Positions 8,346-16,603 of a DNA stretch of 64,000 bases are shown one piece after another; positions within the stretch are counted from its first letter, which is position 1; each line of letters begins with the position of its first letter. This DNA is from Chersky-840 sp035604715. Its GTDB lineage: Bacteria; Actinomycetota; Acidimicrobiia; Acidimicrobiales; UBA8190. The notes below the pieces were generated by a model. The model was not told the origin of the DNA. It was given only the letters and a program-made list of their open reading frames with translations, and did not search any database. The DNA is taken from NCBI GenBank assembly GCA_963731665.1, contig CAVSWP010000003.1, forward strand, positions 248,001 to 312,000. Reading direction: 5' to 3'. A program made the translations under genes and the position numbers.

Positions 8346-8353
8346 AGTTGCAA
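8325..8353 (-). promoter_or_regulatory. Near-consensus housekeeping promoter of the 120-residue protein gene
   Basis: On the minus strand TTGCAA (8353-8348), a 17-bp spacer, and TACAAT (8330-8325). This is much closer to the vegetative sigma-70 consensus than any other promoter here and lies in an A+T-rich patch. The predicted transcript start near 8318 gives a roughly 40-nt leader with a Shine-Dalgarno site. Confidence 0.7.
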
Positions 8354-8421
8354 GCACTTTGGCGTGCGCCCCCCGGCTCGGGGGGCAGGCGGACGCCCAA
8401 GGGCTCCGGGAGAGTGCCGGG

Positions 8422-8427
8422 TAGCCT
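8422..8427 (+). promoter_or_regulatory. -10 box for the GT2-membrane protein gene
   Basis: TAGCCT, 10 nt before the ATG at 8438; the short spacing implies little or no 5' leader. Confidence 0.5.
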
Positions 8428-8437
8428 TTGGCCCCTG

Positions 8438-11400
8438 ATGGAGACCATCGCCCCGCCGGTCGTGGCAGTGATCGTCACGTGCGATCCCGGGGAGTGGTTC
8501 GAAGAGACCCTGCGGGCCTTCGCCTCGCAGGACTACCCGGAACTGTCGATCCTGGTCCTCGACGCCGCCAGCGAGGTGGACCCCACCCCCCGGGTGGCGG
8601 CGGTGCTTCCCCAGGCCTTCGTCCGTCGCCTGCCGACCAACCGGGGTTTCGGCGCCACCGCCAACGAGGTGCTGTCGATGGTGCAGGGGGCGTCGTTGTT
8701 GCTGTTGTGCCATGACGACGTAGCGCCCGACCCCGACGCCGTCCACATCCTGGTGGAGGAGTCGTTCCGGTCCAACGCCGGCGTGGTGGCGCCCAAGCTG
8801 GTCAGTTGGGACGACCCCACCCGGCTGTTGCACGTGGGCATGGCCGTGGACAAAGGCGGTGCCGTCGTCGACCGGATCGCCCCCGGTGAGATCGACCACG
8901 GCCAGCACGATGCCGTGCGCGACGTGTTCCTGGCCCCGGGCGGGTGCACCTTGGTCCGCTTCGACCTGTTCACCGAGCTCGGCGGGTTCGACCCCGAGGT
9001 CTTCGCCATGGGGGAGGACCTCGACCTGTGCTGGCGCGCCCAGGTCTTCGGCGCCCGGGTGGTGGTGGCACCGGGGGCGCGCGTGCGGCACCTCGAGATG
9101 CTCGCCAGCGGGCAACGCGCTCTCCCCCCGAGCCTGGCCGGCGTGTCCAGCGCGGGGGGGATGGCCGTCGGTGAGGCCCTGGCGCCGAAGCCCCCGGCCC
9201 GGCGCCGAGCCGAGCGCGCCGCCCACGGACGCGGGGCGAAGGTGACGCTGCAGTCGTTGCAACGCCGTCACGAGTTGCACGCCGCGTTGAAGGCCTACGG
9301 GCCGTTCCATCTCGTGCGCGTCCTTCCGCAGATTGCTCTGCTGGCGGTGGCCGAGGCGTTGGTGGCGGTGGTGGCCCGCCACCGCGAGCGCGCCACGGCG
9401 GTGGCGCAGGCCTGGCAGTGGAACTTCGCCCGACGACGGACCCTGCGCGCCGACCGGGCGGCGGTGCGCGCCCATCGCCGACTCGACGACACCACCGTCC
9501 GGCGACTGCAGCTGCACGGGAGCGCCCGTCTCAACGCCTATGTGCGGCGGGCGGTGACCCATGGCCTGCAGGCCGCCAACCTCGGCGGCGCCCCGCCCGC
9601 CCTCGACGAGCCAGCGTCGACGGCGGCATCGGACGGCGCTGCGGGCCGCGAGCCGGGCCCGACGTCGTCGTCGGAGGTGACGGCGGGGACCGGGGAAGGC
9701 CCGGCCACCCTGACGCGTTGGATGGTGTGGCTGGCGGCGGCCGTGGTGGTGGTGTTCGGGACGCGGCAATTGTTCGGTCCGGGCTTCCCGGTGGTGGGCC
9801 AGCTGCTGCCGATGCCGTCGTGGACGACGCTCGTGCACCGCTTCGTGTCGGGATGGCAGCCCACCGGCGTGGGCACCACCGCCCCGACCTCACCGGCGAC
9901 GGGGATCCTGGGGGTCGCCGGCATGGTGCTGTTCGGGAGCATGGGTCTGCTCGAGAAGATCGTGGTGCTCGGGTGCATCCCGGTGGGGGCCATGGGGATG
10001 GCTCGACTCACCCGGCCCCTGGGCACCGCCTGGGCGCGGGTGACCGCCACCGTCGTGTACCTCGCCATCCCCGTCCCCTACGACGCCTTGGCCACCGCCC
10101 ACTGGGACGCCTTGGTGGTGTACGGCGCCTGTCCGTGGATCTTCCACCTGTTGGGCCAGGCGTCTCGTGTCGAGCCCCACGGGGGCGGTCCCGCGCCGGC
10201 CCGGGCGTGGCGGCGCTCGCTGCTGGGGTGGAGCCTGGCGCTCGGCCTCCTGGACGCCTTCGTCACCTCGATGGCGCCGCCGGCGGCCCTGGTGACCCTG
10301 GTGGTGGCGATCGGGCTGGCGCTCGGACACGTGGTGGCCCAGGGCTCGGCCGGGTTGGGGCCCGCCCGCAGGGTGGCGCTGACGGCGGTGGGGGCCTCGG
10401 CCGTGGCCGTGGTGCTCCTGGCCCCGTGGTCCTTCTCGGTGCTCGGGGGCCCCGACCGGTGGCAGACCTTGGCGGGGGTGCCGGTGCCGTCGTCGACGGG
10501 GGCGGGGTGGGGCGAGCTCCTGCGGTTGGCGGCGGGGCCCATCGGGGACGCCGCCCTGGCGTGGGCCTTCCTGGCCGCCGCCGCGCTGCCCCTGGTGATC
10601 GGGGCCCGGTCGCGCCTCGCCTGGGCCAGCCGGGCGTGGTCCATCGCCGTGGTGTCGTGGGCCGTGGCCTGGCTGGCGGGACGGGGCGGCCTCGGCCCCC
10701 TGGACATCGCCCCCCAGGTGCTGCTGGTGCCGGCGGGGATGGGGATCGCCCTGGCCGTGGGCCTGGGGGTGGCTGCCTTCCAGCTCGACCTGCCCGGCTA
10801 CCGCTTCGGGTGGCGCCAGGCGGCCGCCGTGACCGCAGCGGCCGCCGCCGTGATCGGCATGCTGCCCGTGCTGGTGGGCAGCCTGGGCGGGCGCTGGGGT
10901 CTGGTGCCGTCGGGCTACGCCGAGGCCACCACGTGGATGGCCCCTTCGAAGGCGGTGGGCGACTTCCGGGTGCTGTGGCTGGGGGACCCCCGTGTCCTGC
11001 CGGGCAACGGCTGGGCGCTGGCGCCCGGCCTCGCCTATGCCCTGAGCGAGGACGGGCTGCCCGACCTGACGGGACTGTGGCCGGGCTCGTCGCCGGGGAA
11101 GGCTGACGCCGTCGCCGACGCCGTCCGCCTGGCACGCCGCCACGGCACCGTCCGCCTGGGTCGGATCCTGGCGCCCTACGCGGTGCGCTACGTGGTGGTG
11201 GTGGACACGCTGGCGCCCTCCATCCCGGGGCTGCAGACCCCGATCTCGTATCCGGCCCCCGCCGACCTGGTGAGCGCCTTGGCCGCCCAGGTCGACCTGC
11301 GCGAGGTCATCTCCCAAGGGGGGTTCGACGTCTTCGAGGACGCCGACGCCCTGCCCCTGCGGGCGGTGCGCGCCGGCGCGGCCGGGCCGGTGTCGCCGGC

Positions 11401-11875
11401 CGCCGCGGTCACCGGCGCCGACCCGGCGCTGTCGGGGTGGCGGCCCGTCCTGGTGGGCGCGCCCGGGGACAGCGGGGCGACGGGGCGGGTGGGAGCGGGA
11501 ACGGTGCTGGCCGCCGTGGCCCCGGCGGGCGCCTGGCAGCTCAGCTCGGGCCGGGGGCGGCCGCAACCGGGCTCGACGGCGTTCGGCTACGCGGCCACGT
11601 TCCACCTGGCGCGGCCGGGCCGGGTGTCGCTGGGGTACGCGGGGTCGTGGGCGCATGGGCTCGAGATCGGGGTGGAGATCGCCGCCTGGGTGGTCGTGGC
11701 CGGCGCGCTGGCCGGGCGGCGCCGGTGGCTCGACTGGTGGTGGGGGCCGTTGGGCCGGCGCGGCGCCCGACGACGCCGGCGGCGGGGGAGGACGGCCCCG
11801 GTCACCGTGGTGCCCGACACGGTGGGGGCGCCATCGCACGACACCCCCGACCCGAGGAAGCAGGCGGTGCCATGA
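8438..11875 (+). CDS. GT2 glycosyltransferase fused to a large polytopic membrane region
   Basis: 1145-residue protein. Residues 1-230 are a GT2 (GT-A) domain: V-I-V-T-C-D-P at the start, N-R-G-F-G-A-T-A-N-E, the metal-binding C-H-D-D-V-A-P-D, and the acceptor-side G-E-D-L-D-L-C-W-R-A near residue 192. Residues 240-420 are a mostly polar linker with a helical segment. From about residue 430 there are roughly a dozen hydrophobic helices, then an extracytoplasmic stretch and a final membrane helix before an Arg-rich tail. Such fusions in Actinobacteria are thought to build cell-envelope polysaccharides or glycoproteins. The ATG at 8438 begins the GT2 fold and has a TAGCCT box. Its stop overlaps the start of the DUF5719 gene (ATGA), so the two products probably work together. 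Confidence 0.8.
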   Translation: METIAPPVVAVIVTCDPGEWFEETLRAFASQDYPELSILVLDAASEVDPTPRVAAVLPQAFVRRLPTNRGFGATANEVLSMVQGASLLLLCHDDVAPDPDAVHILVEESFRSNAGVVAPKLVSWDDPTRLLHVGMAVDKGGAVVDRIAPGEIDHGQHDAVRDVFLAPGGCTLVRFDLFTELGGFDPEVFAMGEDLDLCWRAQVFGARVVVAPGARVRHLEMLASGQRALPPSLAGVSSAGGMAVGEALAPKPPARRRAERAAHGRGAKVTLQSLQRRHELHAALKAYGPFHLVRVLPQIALLAVAEALVAVVARHRERATAVAQAWQWNFARRRTLRADRAAVRAHRRLDDTTVRRLQLHGSARLNAYVRRAVTHGLQAANLGGAPPALDEPASTAASDGAAGREPGPTSSSEVTAGTGEGPATLTRWMVWLAAAVVVVFGTRQLFGPGFPVVGQLLPMPSWTTLVHRFVSGWQPTGVGTTAPTSPATGILGVAGMVLFGSMGLLEKIVVLGCIPVGAMGMARLTRPLGTAWARVTATVVYLAIPVPYDALATAHWDALVVYGACPWIFHLLGQASRVEPHGGGPAPARAWRRSLLGWSLALGLLDAFVTSMAPPAALVTLVVAIGLALGHVVAQGSAGLGPARRVALTAVGASAVAVVLLAPWSFSVLGGPDRWQTLAGVPVPSSTGAGWGELLRLAAGPIGDAALAWAFLAAAALPLVIGARSRLAWASRAWSIAVVSWAVAWLAGRGGLGPLDIAPQVLLVPAGMGIALAVGLGVAAFQLDLPGYRFGWRQAAAVTAAAAAVIGMLPVLVGSLGGRWGLVPSGYAEATTWMAPSKAVGDFRVLWLGDPRVLPGNGWALAPGLAYALSEDGLPDLTGLWPGSSPGKADAVADAVRLARRHGTVRLGRILAPYAVRYVVVVDTLAPSIPGLQTPISYPAPADLVSALAAQVDLREVISQGGFDVFEDADALPLRAVRAGAAGPVSPAAAVTGADPALSGWRPVLVGAPGDSGATGRVGAGTVLAAVAPAGAWQLSSGRGRPQPGSTAFGYAATFHLARPGRVSLGYAGSWAHGLEIGVEIAAWVVVAGALAGRRRWLDWWWGPLGRRGARRRRRRGRTAPVTVVPDTVGAPSHDTPDPRKQAVP

Positions 11876-13332
11876 CCGGTCCGCTGCGGCGCGTCCTGGC
11901 CATCACCGCCCTCGTCGCCGTCCTGGTGGGCACCGGGGTCCTCGACCGGGTCATCGCCCGCCCGGCGCCCCCGACCGCCCCGGGCGTGCGGGCGCTGTCG
12001 TCGTTGGAGGTGGCGCCCACCCCGGGCACCGAGTCGTCCGCCTGGTTCTGCGCCGGGGGCAGCGGCGCCCAGGGGGGCGCCCCCGCCACCATCGTGCTCA
12101 CCAACGTGGGCCGCCATCCGGTGCACGGCACGGTGAGCGCCATCTCCGCCCCGGAGGGGGCGGCCCAGCCGGCCCCGTGGGCGGGGGCGCGCACCATGGC
12201 GCTGACCGTGCCCACCGACGGCCAGGTCACGGTGGGTGCCGCCCAGCTGGGGTCGACGGGCCTGGTGGCGGCGGCCGTGGTTCTCGACGGCGGTGGCGTG
12301 GCGGTGTCCGAGGCGGTGCAGAGCCCCCTGGGATGGAGCATGGCGCCGTGCTCGCCGTCGACGGCGGCCGACTGGTACTTCGCCCACGGCGCCACCACCG
12401 AGGGCGGGGGCCTCATCCTGTCGTTGTTCAACCCCACCGCCACCGATGCGGTGGTGAACATCTCCCTGGTGTCGACCACCGCCGGCTACCTGGTTCCCGC
12501 CGCCTACCAGGGCATCGACGTCGGCCCCGGGTCGGTGGTGACCGAGAACATCGGTGACCACGACCCCCAGGACGCCGCGGTGGCCACCGTGGTGGCCGCC
12601 CTGTCGGGATCCCTGGTGGCCACGGAGCTGCAGTCGGTCGGGACCCCGGGCAACGGCGGGATCTCGCTCACCCTGGGCGCACCGGCCCCGGCGTCGCTAT
12701 GGGTCTTCCCCCAGAGCACGGAGATCCCCGGGGGGGCGGTGGCCTTCCACGTCCTGAACCCGTCCACGAGCCCGGCGGTGGTGTCGGTGGCCGTCGGGCT
12801 GTCCCTGGGGGCCGGCGCCGAGCCCCTGACCTTGCGGGTGGCGCCGCAGTCCCTGGTCACCTTGAACGCCGGGAGCCAGACCCGCATCCCCACCGGTGTG
12901 CCCTATGCGCTCACCTTCTCGAGCCCGGGGACGGGGATCGTGGTGAGCCGGCAGGTGCGCGCCCCGGCGGGCAGCCCGGCTGCGGTCCCCGAAGCCGGCG
13001 ACGTATCGGGCGTGCCCGGGGGGAGCCGGCGCTGGCTCCTGCCCGCCGTGGTGGCGCCGGGCAGCGGTGCCTGGTCCCTGGCGGTCGTCGATCTGGGGGC
13101 CCGCGCGGCCACGGTGAGGATCACCACCCCCAGCGGGAAGGCCATCGCCGGGCAGTCCCCCCGCCGGGTCACGCCGGGGTCGCCCCTGGTGATCGGGCCC
13201 CATCCGGGAGCGCCCTTCGGGACCACTTCATTCGAGGTGCGTGCCGACCAGCCGGTGGCGGTGGAGCTCGACGCCCTGCCCGTAGCCCAGCCCGGGGTGG
13301 TCGTGGTCCCCTCGTTCGTGGCGCCGTCCTAA
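11872..13332 (+). CDS. DUF5719-family secreted/anchored protein
   Basis: 486-residue protein with one hydrophobic N-terminal helix (residues 7-26), either an uncleaved anchor or a signal peptide, followed by an exported beta-rich region. It resembles the actinobacterial DUF5719 family: repeated blocks of about 120 residues with W-Y-F-A-H-G-A-T-T-E-G-G, L-S-L-F-N-P-T, V-F-H-V-L-N-P-like strands, and a conserved S-x-L-V-A-T-E-L. Two early Cys residues (about 62 and 161) may form a disulfide. The biochemical function is unknown. It overlaps the GT2-membrane gene by 4 nt and is followed by a strong hairpin before ftsH, so it ends the operon. A role as an exported partner or target of the GT2 protein is inferred from linkage only. 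Confidence 0.75.
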   Translation: MTGPLRRVLAITALVAVLVGTGVLDRVIARPAPPTAPGVRALSSLEVAPTPGTESSAWFCAGGSGAQGGAPATIVLTNVGRHPVHGTVSAISAPEGAAQPAPWAGARTMALTVPTDGQVTVGAAQLGSTGLVAAAVVLDGGGVAVSEAVQSPLGWSMAPCSPSTAADWYFAHGATTEGGGLILSLFNPTATDAVVNISLVSTTAGYLVPAAYQGIDVGPGSVVTENIGDHDPQDAAVATVVAALSGSLVATELQSVGTPGNGGISLTLGAPAPASLWVFPQSTEIPGGAVAFHVLNPSTSPAVVSVAVGLSLGAGAEPLTLRVAPQSLVTLNAGSQTRIPTGVPYALTFSSPGTGIVVSRQVRAPAGSPAAVPEAGDVSGVPGGSRRWLLPAVVAPGSGAWSLAVVDLGARAATVRITTPSGKAIAGQSPRRVTPGSPLVIGPHPGAPFGTTSFEVRADQPVAVELDALPVAQPGVVVVPSFVAPS

Positions 13333-13337
13333 CGGTT

Positions 13338-13373
13338 CCGGCCCCGCTCGGGGGGGCCGGCGCTCTCGGTTTT
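13338..13373. terminator. Hairpin between DUF5719 gene and ftsH
   Basis: CCGGCCCC (13338-13345) pairs with GGGGCCGG (13353-13360); on the plus strand a short TTTT (13370-13373) follows. The position between converging stop codons supports bidirectional termination. Confidence 0.65.
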
Positions 13374-13379
13374 CCGCGC

Positions 13380-15452
13380 TCAGTCGGTGGGCTTGGCCGT
13401 CGAGCCCGTGGGCTCGGCCACGGGGACGGGGGCCTCCGACGGGGCGGCGTCGGTCTCGGCCCCGTTGCCCGAGGCACCGGAGTCGGCCTTGGCGCCCGAG
13501 CCGTTGGCCGTCGTGAAATGGGCCTTGAGGGTGTCGGCGTCGTGGACGGGCTTGCCGTAGGCGGTGTCGACCAGCTTGCCCACCTCGCTCCCGTCCAGCG
13601 TCTCGCGCTCGAGCAGGGCGCGGGCCACGGCGTCGAGGCCGGCGCGATGACGGCTCAACAGCTCGATGGCGCGCTCTTCTTGTTGGCGCAGAATGCGGGC
13701 GATCTCGGCGTCCACCACCCGGGCGGTGTCCTCGGAGTAGTCGCGTGAGTGCAGGAGGTCCTCGCCCAGGAACACCATGCCCTGCGATCCCCACGCCATG
13801 GGCCCGAGCTCCTCGCTCATGCCCCACTCGCGCACCATCTTGCGGGCCAGTTCGGTGTTGCCCACGAGGTCGTTGCTCGCCCCCGTGGACAGGTCGCCGT
13901 ACACCAGCAGCTCGGCGGCGCGGCCGCCCATGCGCACGGCCAGCGAGTCCTCGATCACGTCGCGGGGGTAGATGTGCCGCTCCTCGATGGGCAGTTGCTG
14001 GGTCACCCCCAACGCCAGCCCGGTGGGCAGGATGGTCACCTTGTGGACGGGGTCGGCGTGCTCGAGCACGTAGGCCAGCACGGCGTGGCCGCCCTCGTGG
14101 AAGGCCACCCGCTCTTTCTCGGGCTCCGACAGCACCAGGCTCTCGCGTCGTTGGCCCATGAGGACGCGGTCACGGGCCGCTTCGAAGTCCACCTGGTCCA
14201 CCTGGTGCGAGCCCCGACGCACGGCGTGCAGGGCAGCCTCGTTGACCAAGTTGGCCAGGTCGGCACCGCTCATCCCCGGGGTGCCGCGCGCCACCAGCTC
14301 GAGGTCGACGTCGTCTCCGATGCGCTTGTCCTTGCAGTGCACCCGCAAGATGGGCAGGCGCTCTTCGAGGTCGGGGAGAGGCACCACGATCTGGCGGTCG
14401 AAGCGCCCCGGGCGCAACAGGGCGGGGTCGAGGATGTCGGGCCGGTTGGTGGCCGCCATGATGACCACGCCCTCGGCCGGGTCGAACCCGTCCATCTCCG
14501 ACAGCATCTGGTTGAGGGTCTGCTCGCGCTCGTCGTGGCCGCCCCCGAGCCCCGCACCCCGCTTGCGGCCGATGGAGTCGATCTCGTCCACGAAGATGAT
14601 GGCCGGCGCCTGTTTGCGAGCGGTCTGGAAGAGGTCGCGTACCCGGCTGGCCCCGACGCCCACGAACATCTCCATGAAGTCCGACCCGCTCACCGAGAGG
14701 AACGGCACGCCGGCCTCACCGGCGACGGCCCGGGCGAGCAGCGTCTTGCCCGTGCCGGGCGGGCCCACGAGCAGGATGCCCTTGGGGATCTTGGCCCCGA
14801 TGTCGCGGAATCGATGCGGGGACTTGAGGAAGTCGACCACTTCGCTGATCTCGATCTTCACACCCTGGTAGCCGGCGACATCGGCGAACGTGGTCCGGGG
14901 TCGCTCGGTCGTGTACAGGCGCGCCCGCGACCGTCCGATCGACATGATCCCCGACATCTGGCCCTGGGCCCGTCTGCTGATCCAGAAGAAGATGCCCACG
15001 AACGCCACCAAGATCAGGATGGTGGGCAGCCACTGGCCCAGGGCGCTCTGCTGGGGCGTGGTGAACTTCACAGTGGAGATGTCCTTCTTCATCACCGCCA
15101 CGTCGTTCTCGAAGGAGGGGTCGGGGCCCGGCACGGTGTACATCTGGCCGTCCTTGAGCTTCCCGGTGATGATCCCCGTGGTGTTGTCGATGGTGGCCGA
15201 CTGGACCAGGTGGGCCTCGACGTAACTCTGGAGGAACGGCTTGTACTGGATCTTTTTCACCGACTGCTTCGACAGCAGGGGCGGGATGATCAACACCGCG
15301 ATGACCGCCAGGATCAGCAGCGCGAAGACCCAACGCCAGCTCTGGTCACTCCCCGACTGCCCCGGCCCACCCGGCCCGCCCGAGGCGGGACCGCCCGTCC
15401 CACCTGGGGTGGGACGTCCCGAACGGCGGTCGGGAAGAGAGGGGGGACTCAT
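13380..15452 (-). CDS. ftsH: ATP-dependent zinc metalloprotease FtsH
   Basis: 690-residue membrane AAA+ protease that unfolds and degrades membrane and cytosolic proteins. In order: a Gly/Pro-rich cytoplasmic N-tail, transmembrane helix 1 (about residues 40-60), a periplasmic FtsH_ext domain, transmembrane helix 2 (about 143-163), the AAA module with Walker A G-P-P-G-T-G-K-T (about 226-233), Walker B and second-region-of-homology motifs ending in R-P-G-R-F-D-R, and the zinc site H-E-G-G-H (about 452-456). The C-tail is rich in Ala, Ser and Pro. The ATG at 15452 is chosen because a GGAGAA site precedes it; an in-frame GTG upstream lacks one. The promoter must lie upstream of 15453, close to the inserted element at 15530. 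Confidence 0.97.
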   Translation of the reverse strand: MSPPSLPDRRSGRPTPGGTGGPASGGPGGPGQSGSDQSWRWVFALLILAVIAVLIIPPLLSKQSVKKIQYKPFLQSYVEAHLVQSATIDNTTGIITGKLKDGQMYTVPGPDPSFENDVAVMKKDISTVKFTTPQQSALGQWLPTILILVAFVGIFFWISRRAQGQMSGIMSIGRSRARLYTTERPRTTFADVAGYQGVKIEISEVVDFLKSPHRFRDIGAKIPKGILLVGPPGTGKTLLARAVAGEAGVPFLSVSGSDFMEMFVGVGASRVRDLFQTARKQAPAIIFVDEIDSIGRKRGAGLGGGHDEREQTLNQMLSEMDGFDPAEGVVIMAATNRPDILDPALLRPGRFDRQIVVPLPDLEERLPILRVHCKDKRIGDDVDLELVARGTPGMSGADLANLVNEAALHAVRRGSHQVDQVDFEAARDRVLMGQRRESLVLSEPEKERVAFHEGGHAVLAYVLEHADPVHKVTILPTGLALGVTQQLPIEERHIYPRDVIEDSLAVRMGGRAAELLVYGDLSTGASNDLVGNTELARKMVREWGMSEELGPMAWGSQGMVFLGEDLLHSRDYSEDTARVVDAEIARILRQQEERAIELLSRHRAGLDAVARALLERETLDGSEVGKLVDTAYGKPVHDADTLKAHFTTANGSGAKADSGASGNGAETDAAPSEAPVPVAEPTGSTAKPTD

Positions 15453-15523
15453 TTCTCCATGGTACGCGCCCACGCGCCCGACCATGCACGCATGGGCGGG
15501 ATGGTGGTCACGGCGCTGCTCAC

Positions 15524-15529
15524 TAACCT
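15524..15529 (+). repeat. Target-site duplication, left copy (TAACCT)
   Basis: TAACCT abuts the left terminal repeat of the element at 15530-15674 and is identical to the 6 bp at 15675-15680 on the other side. Confidence 0.7.
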
Positions 15530-15674
15530 GGGTAGTGGGTCAGTTTCGACCCTGTGCGTACATTCTGCTTCATGTCGGCAGCTCCGAAGAGCAGTTTCAC
15601 GCCTCCCCCTACCGGGGAACCGACTGAATGGAGGCTACGTGTGGGCTGTAACAGTGCGAACTGACCCACTACCC
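15530..15674. mobile_element. 145-bp MITE-like non-autonomous element
   Basis: The element is bounded by a perfect 16-bp inverted repeat, GGGTAGTGGGTCAGTT at 15530-15545 and its complement at 15659-15674. It is flanked by a 6-bp direct repeat TAACCT. The interior has no plausible gene, is lower in G+C than the surroundings, and contains no transposase remnant. Short size, terminal inverted repeats and target duplication define a miniature inverted-repeat element moved in trans. The G-G-G-T-C-A-G-T-T end resembles termini I remember from IS21- and IS481-type elements, but the parent family is not established. The right end abuts the -10 box of the CPBP protease gene. Confidence 0.75.
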
Positions 15675-15680
15675 TAACCT
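15675..15680 (+). promoter_or_regulatory. -10 box of the CPBP protease gene, also the right target-site duplication
   Basis: TAACCT, 7 nt before the ATG at 15688, with the spacing seen at other leaderless genes in the window. The same hexamer is the duplicated target of the MITE-like element, so the insertion preserved a -10 box but replaced everything upstream of it. Confidence 0.6.
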
Positions 15681-15687
15681 GCGCCTG

Positions 15688-16530
15688 ATGGCGAGCAGCG
15701 CGCCCGGCGCGAGCGACGGCGAGCCGGGGGGCGCAGGTCCGGGGGGCGCTTGGCCCCACGGCACGACCGAGGAACCCCCGCCCCGCACCACCTCCGACGC
15801 CGGGGCGTGGCTGTTGTACGCCGGTCTCGGGTTCATCGTGGGCCAGGTGGCGAGCACCCTTCTCCTGTTCGCGGCGGCCGCCGCCACCGGGCACTCGTCG
15901 GACGTGGCGCAGTTGGCGGCCAGGCCCGAGCCGCCCGCCTGGGTGGTGGTGAGCGAGCTCGTCGGGCTGTGGGCCGGCTTCATCGGCGCGGCGGTCTTGG
16001 CGGTGCGCACGCGTGGGACGGGGAGCGTGCGACGCGACCTGGGCCTGGAGGTGCGCCCCTGGGACGTCCTCATCGGGCCCGCCGTCGGCCTCGCCGGACA
16101 GATCCTGCTCCTGCCGGTGCTGTATCTCCCCTTGGAGCACGTCATCCCGCACCTCGACGATCGGCTGCAGGCGCCGGCCAAGCACCTCACCGGCGGCTTC
16201 CCCGGCTCGGACCTGGCCGTCATCGGCGTGCTGACGGTGGTGGTGGTGCCCGTGGTGGAGGAGCTGTTCTTCCGGGGCCTGGTGCTGCGCGCCCTGCTCC
16301 GGGTGTGCGCGCCGGCTGGCCCGGTGCTGGGCGTGACCCTGGCGGTGGTGGCCGACGGGGTCATCTTCGGCCTGGCGCACTTCGAGCTGCTGCAGCTGCT
16401 CGGGTTGGCCGCCTTCGGCGTGGTGTTGTCGCTCATGGCCTACCGCCTGGGCCGCCTGGGCCCGGGGATCTTCGCCCACGGCGCCTTCAACCTGCTGGCG
16501 GTGCTGTCGGTGGCCGGCGTCGTGCACTGA
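15688..16530 (+). CDS. CPBP-family intramembrane glutamic endopeptidase
   Basis: 280-residue membrane protease of the Abi/CAAX-type (CPBP) family. The N-terminal 40 residues are polar and Pro/Gly-rich. About six to seven hydrophobic helices follow. The three active-site motifs are intact: E-E-L-F-F-R (about residue 191), F-G-L-A-H (about 230) and H-G-A-F-N (about 270), where the Glu and the two His are expected to line the catalytic site. Substrates are unknown; relatives act in prenyl-protein processing, bacteriocin immunity or signalling. Its leaderless -10 box lies directly against a MITE-like element, so expression may now be driven or altered by that insertion. Confidence 0.9.
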   Translation: MASSAPGASDGEPGGAGPGGAWPHGTTEEPPPRTTSDAGAWLLYAGLGFIVGQVASTLLLFAAAAATGHSSDVAQLAARPEPPAWVVVSELVGLWAGFIGAAVLAVRTRGTGSVRRDLGLEVRPWDVLIGPAVGLAGQILLLPVLYLPLEHVIPHLDDRLQAPAKHLTGGFPGSDLAVIGVLTVVVVPVVEELFFRGLVLRALLRVCAPAGPVLGVTLAVVADGVIFGLAHFELLQLLGLAAFGVVLSLMAYRLGRLGPGIFAHGAFNLLAVLSVAGVVH

Positions 16531-16603
16531 ATCGGGGCCTCGGGCTCCGGTCTCGGACGCTCCCGGGCCCGGTGCTGCTTGTTGGCCACCGGTTTCGGGC
16601 ACC

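Noticed and set aside
9890..11839. Long minus-strand open frame opposite the GT2-membrane gene
   Set aside because: Composition (Arg, Gly, Pro, His) and lack of domains indicate a shadow of the plus-strand gene.
13338..13373. A canonical intrinsic terminator for ftsH
   Set aside because: The stem is strong but only four T residues follow on the plus strand and none useful on the minus strand, so it is recorded as a bidirectional hairpin rather than a classical terminator.
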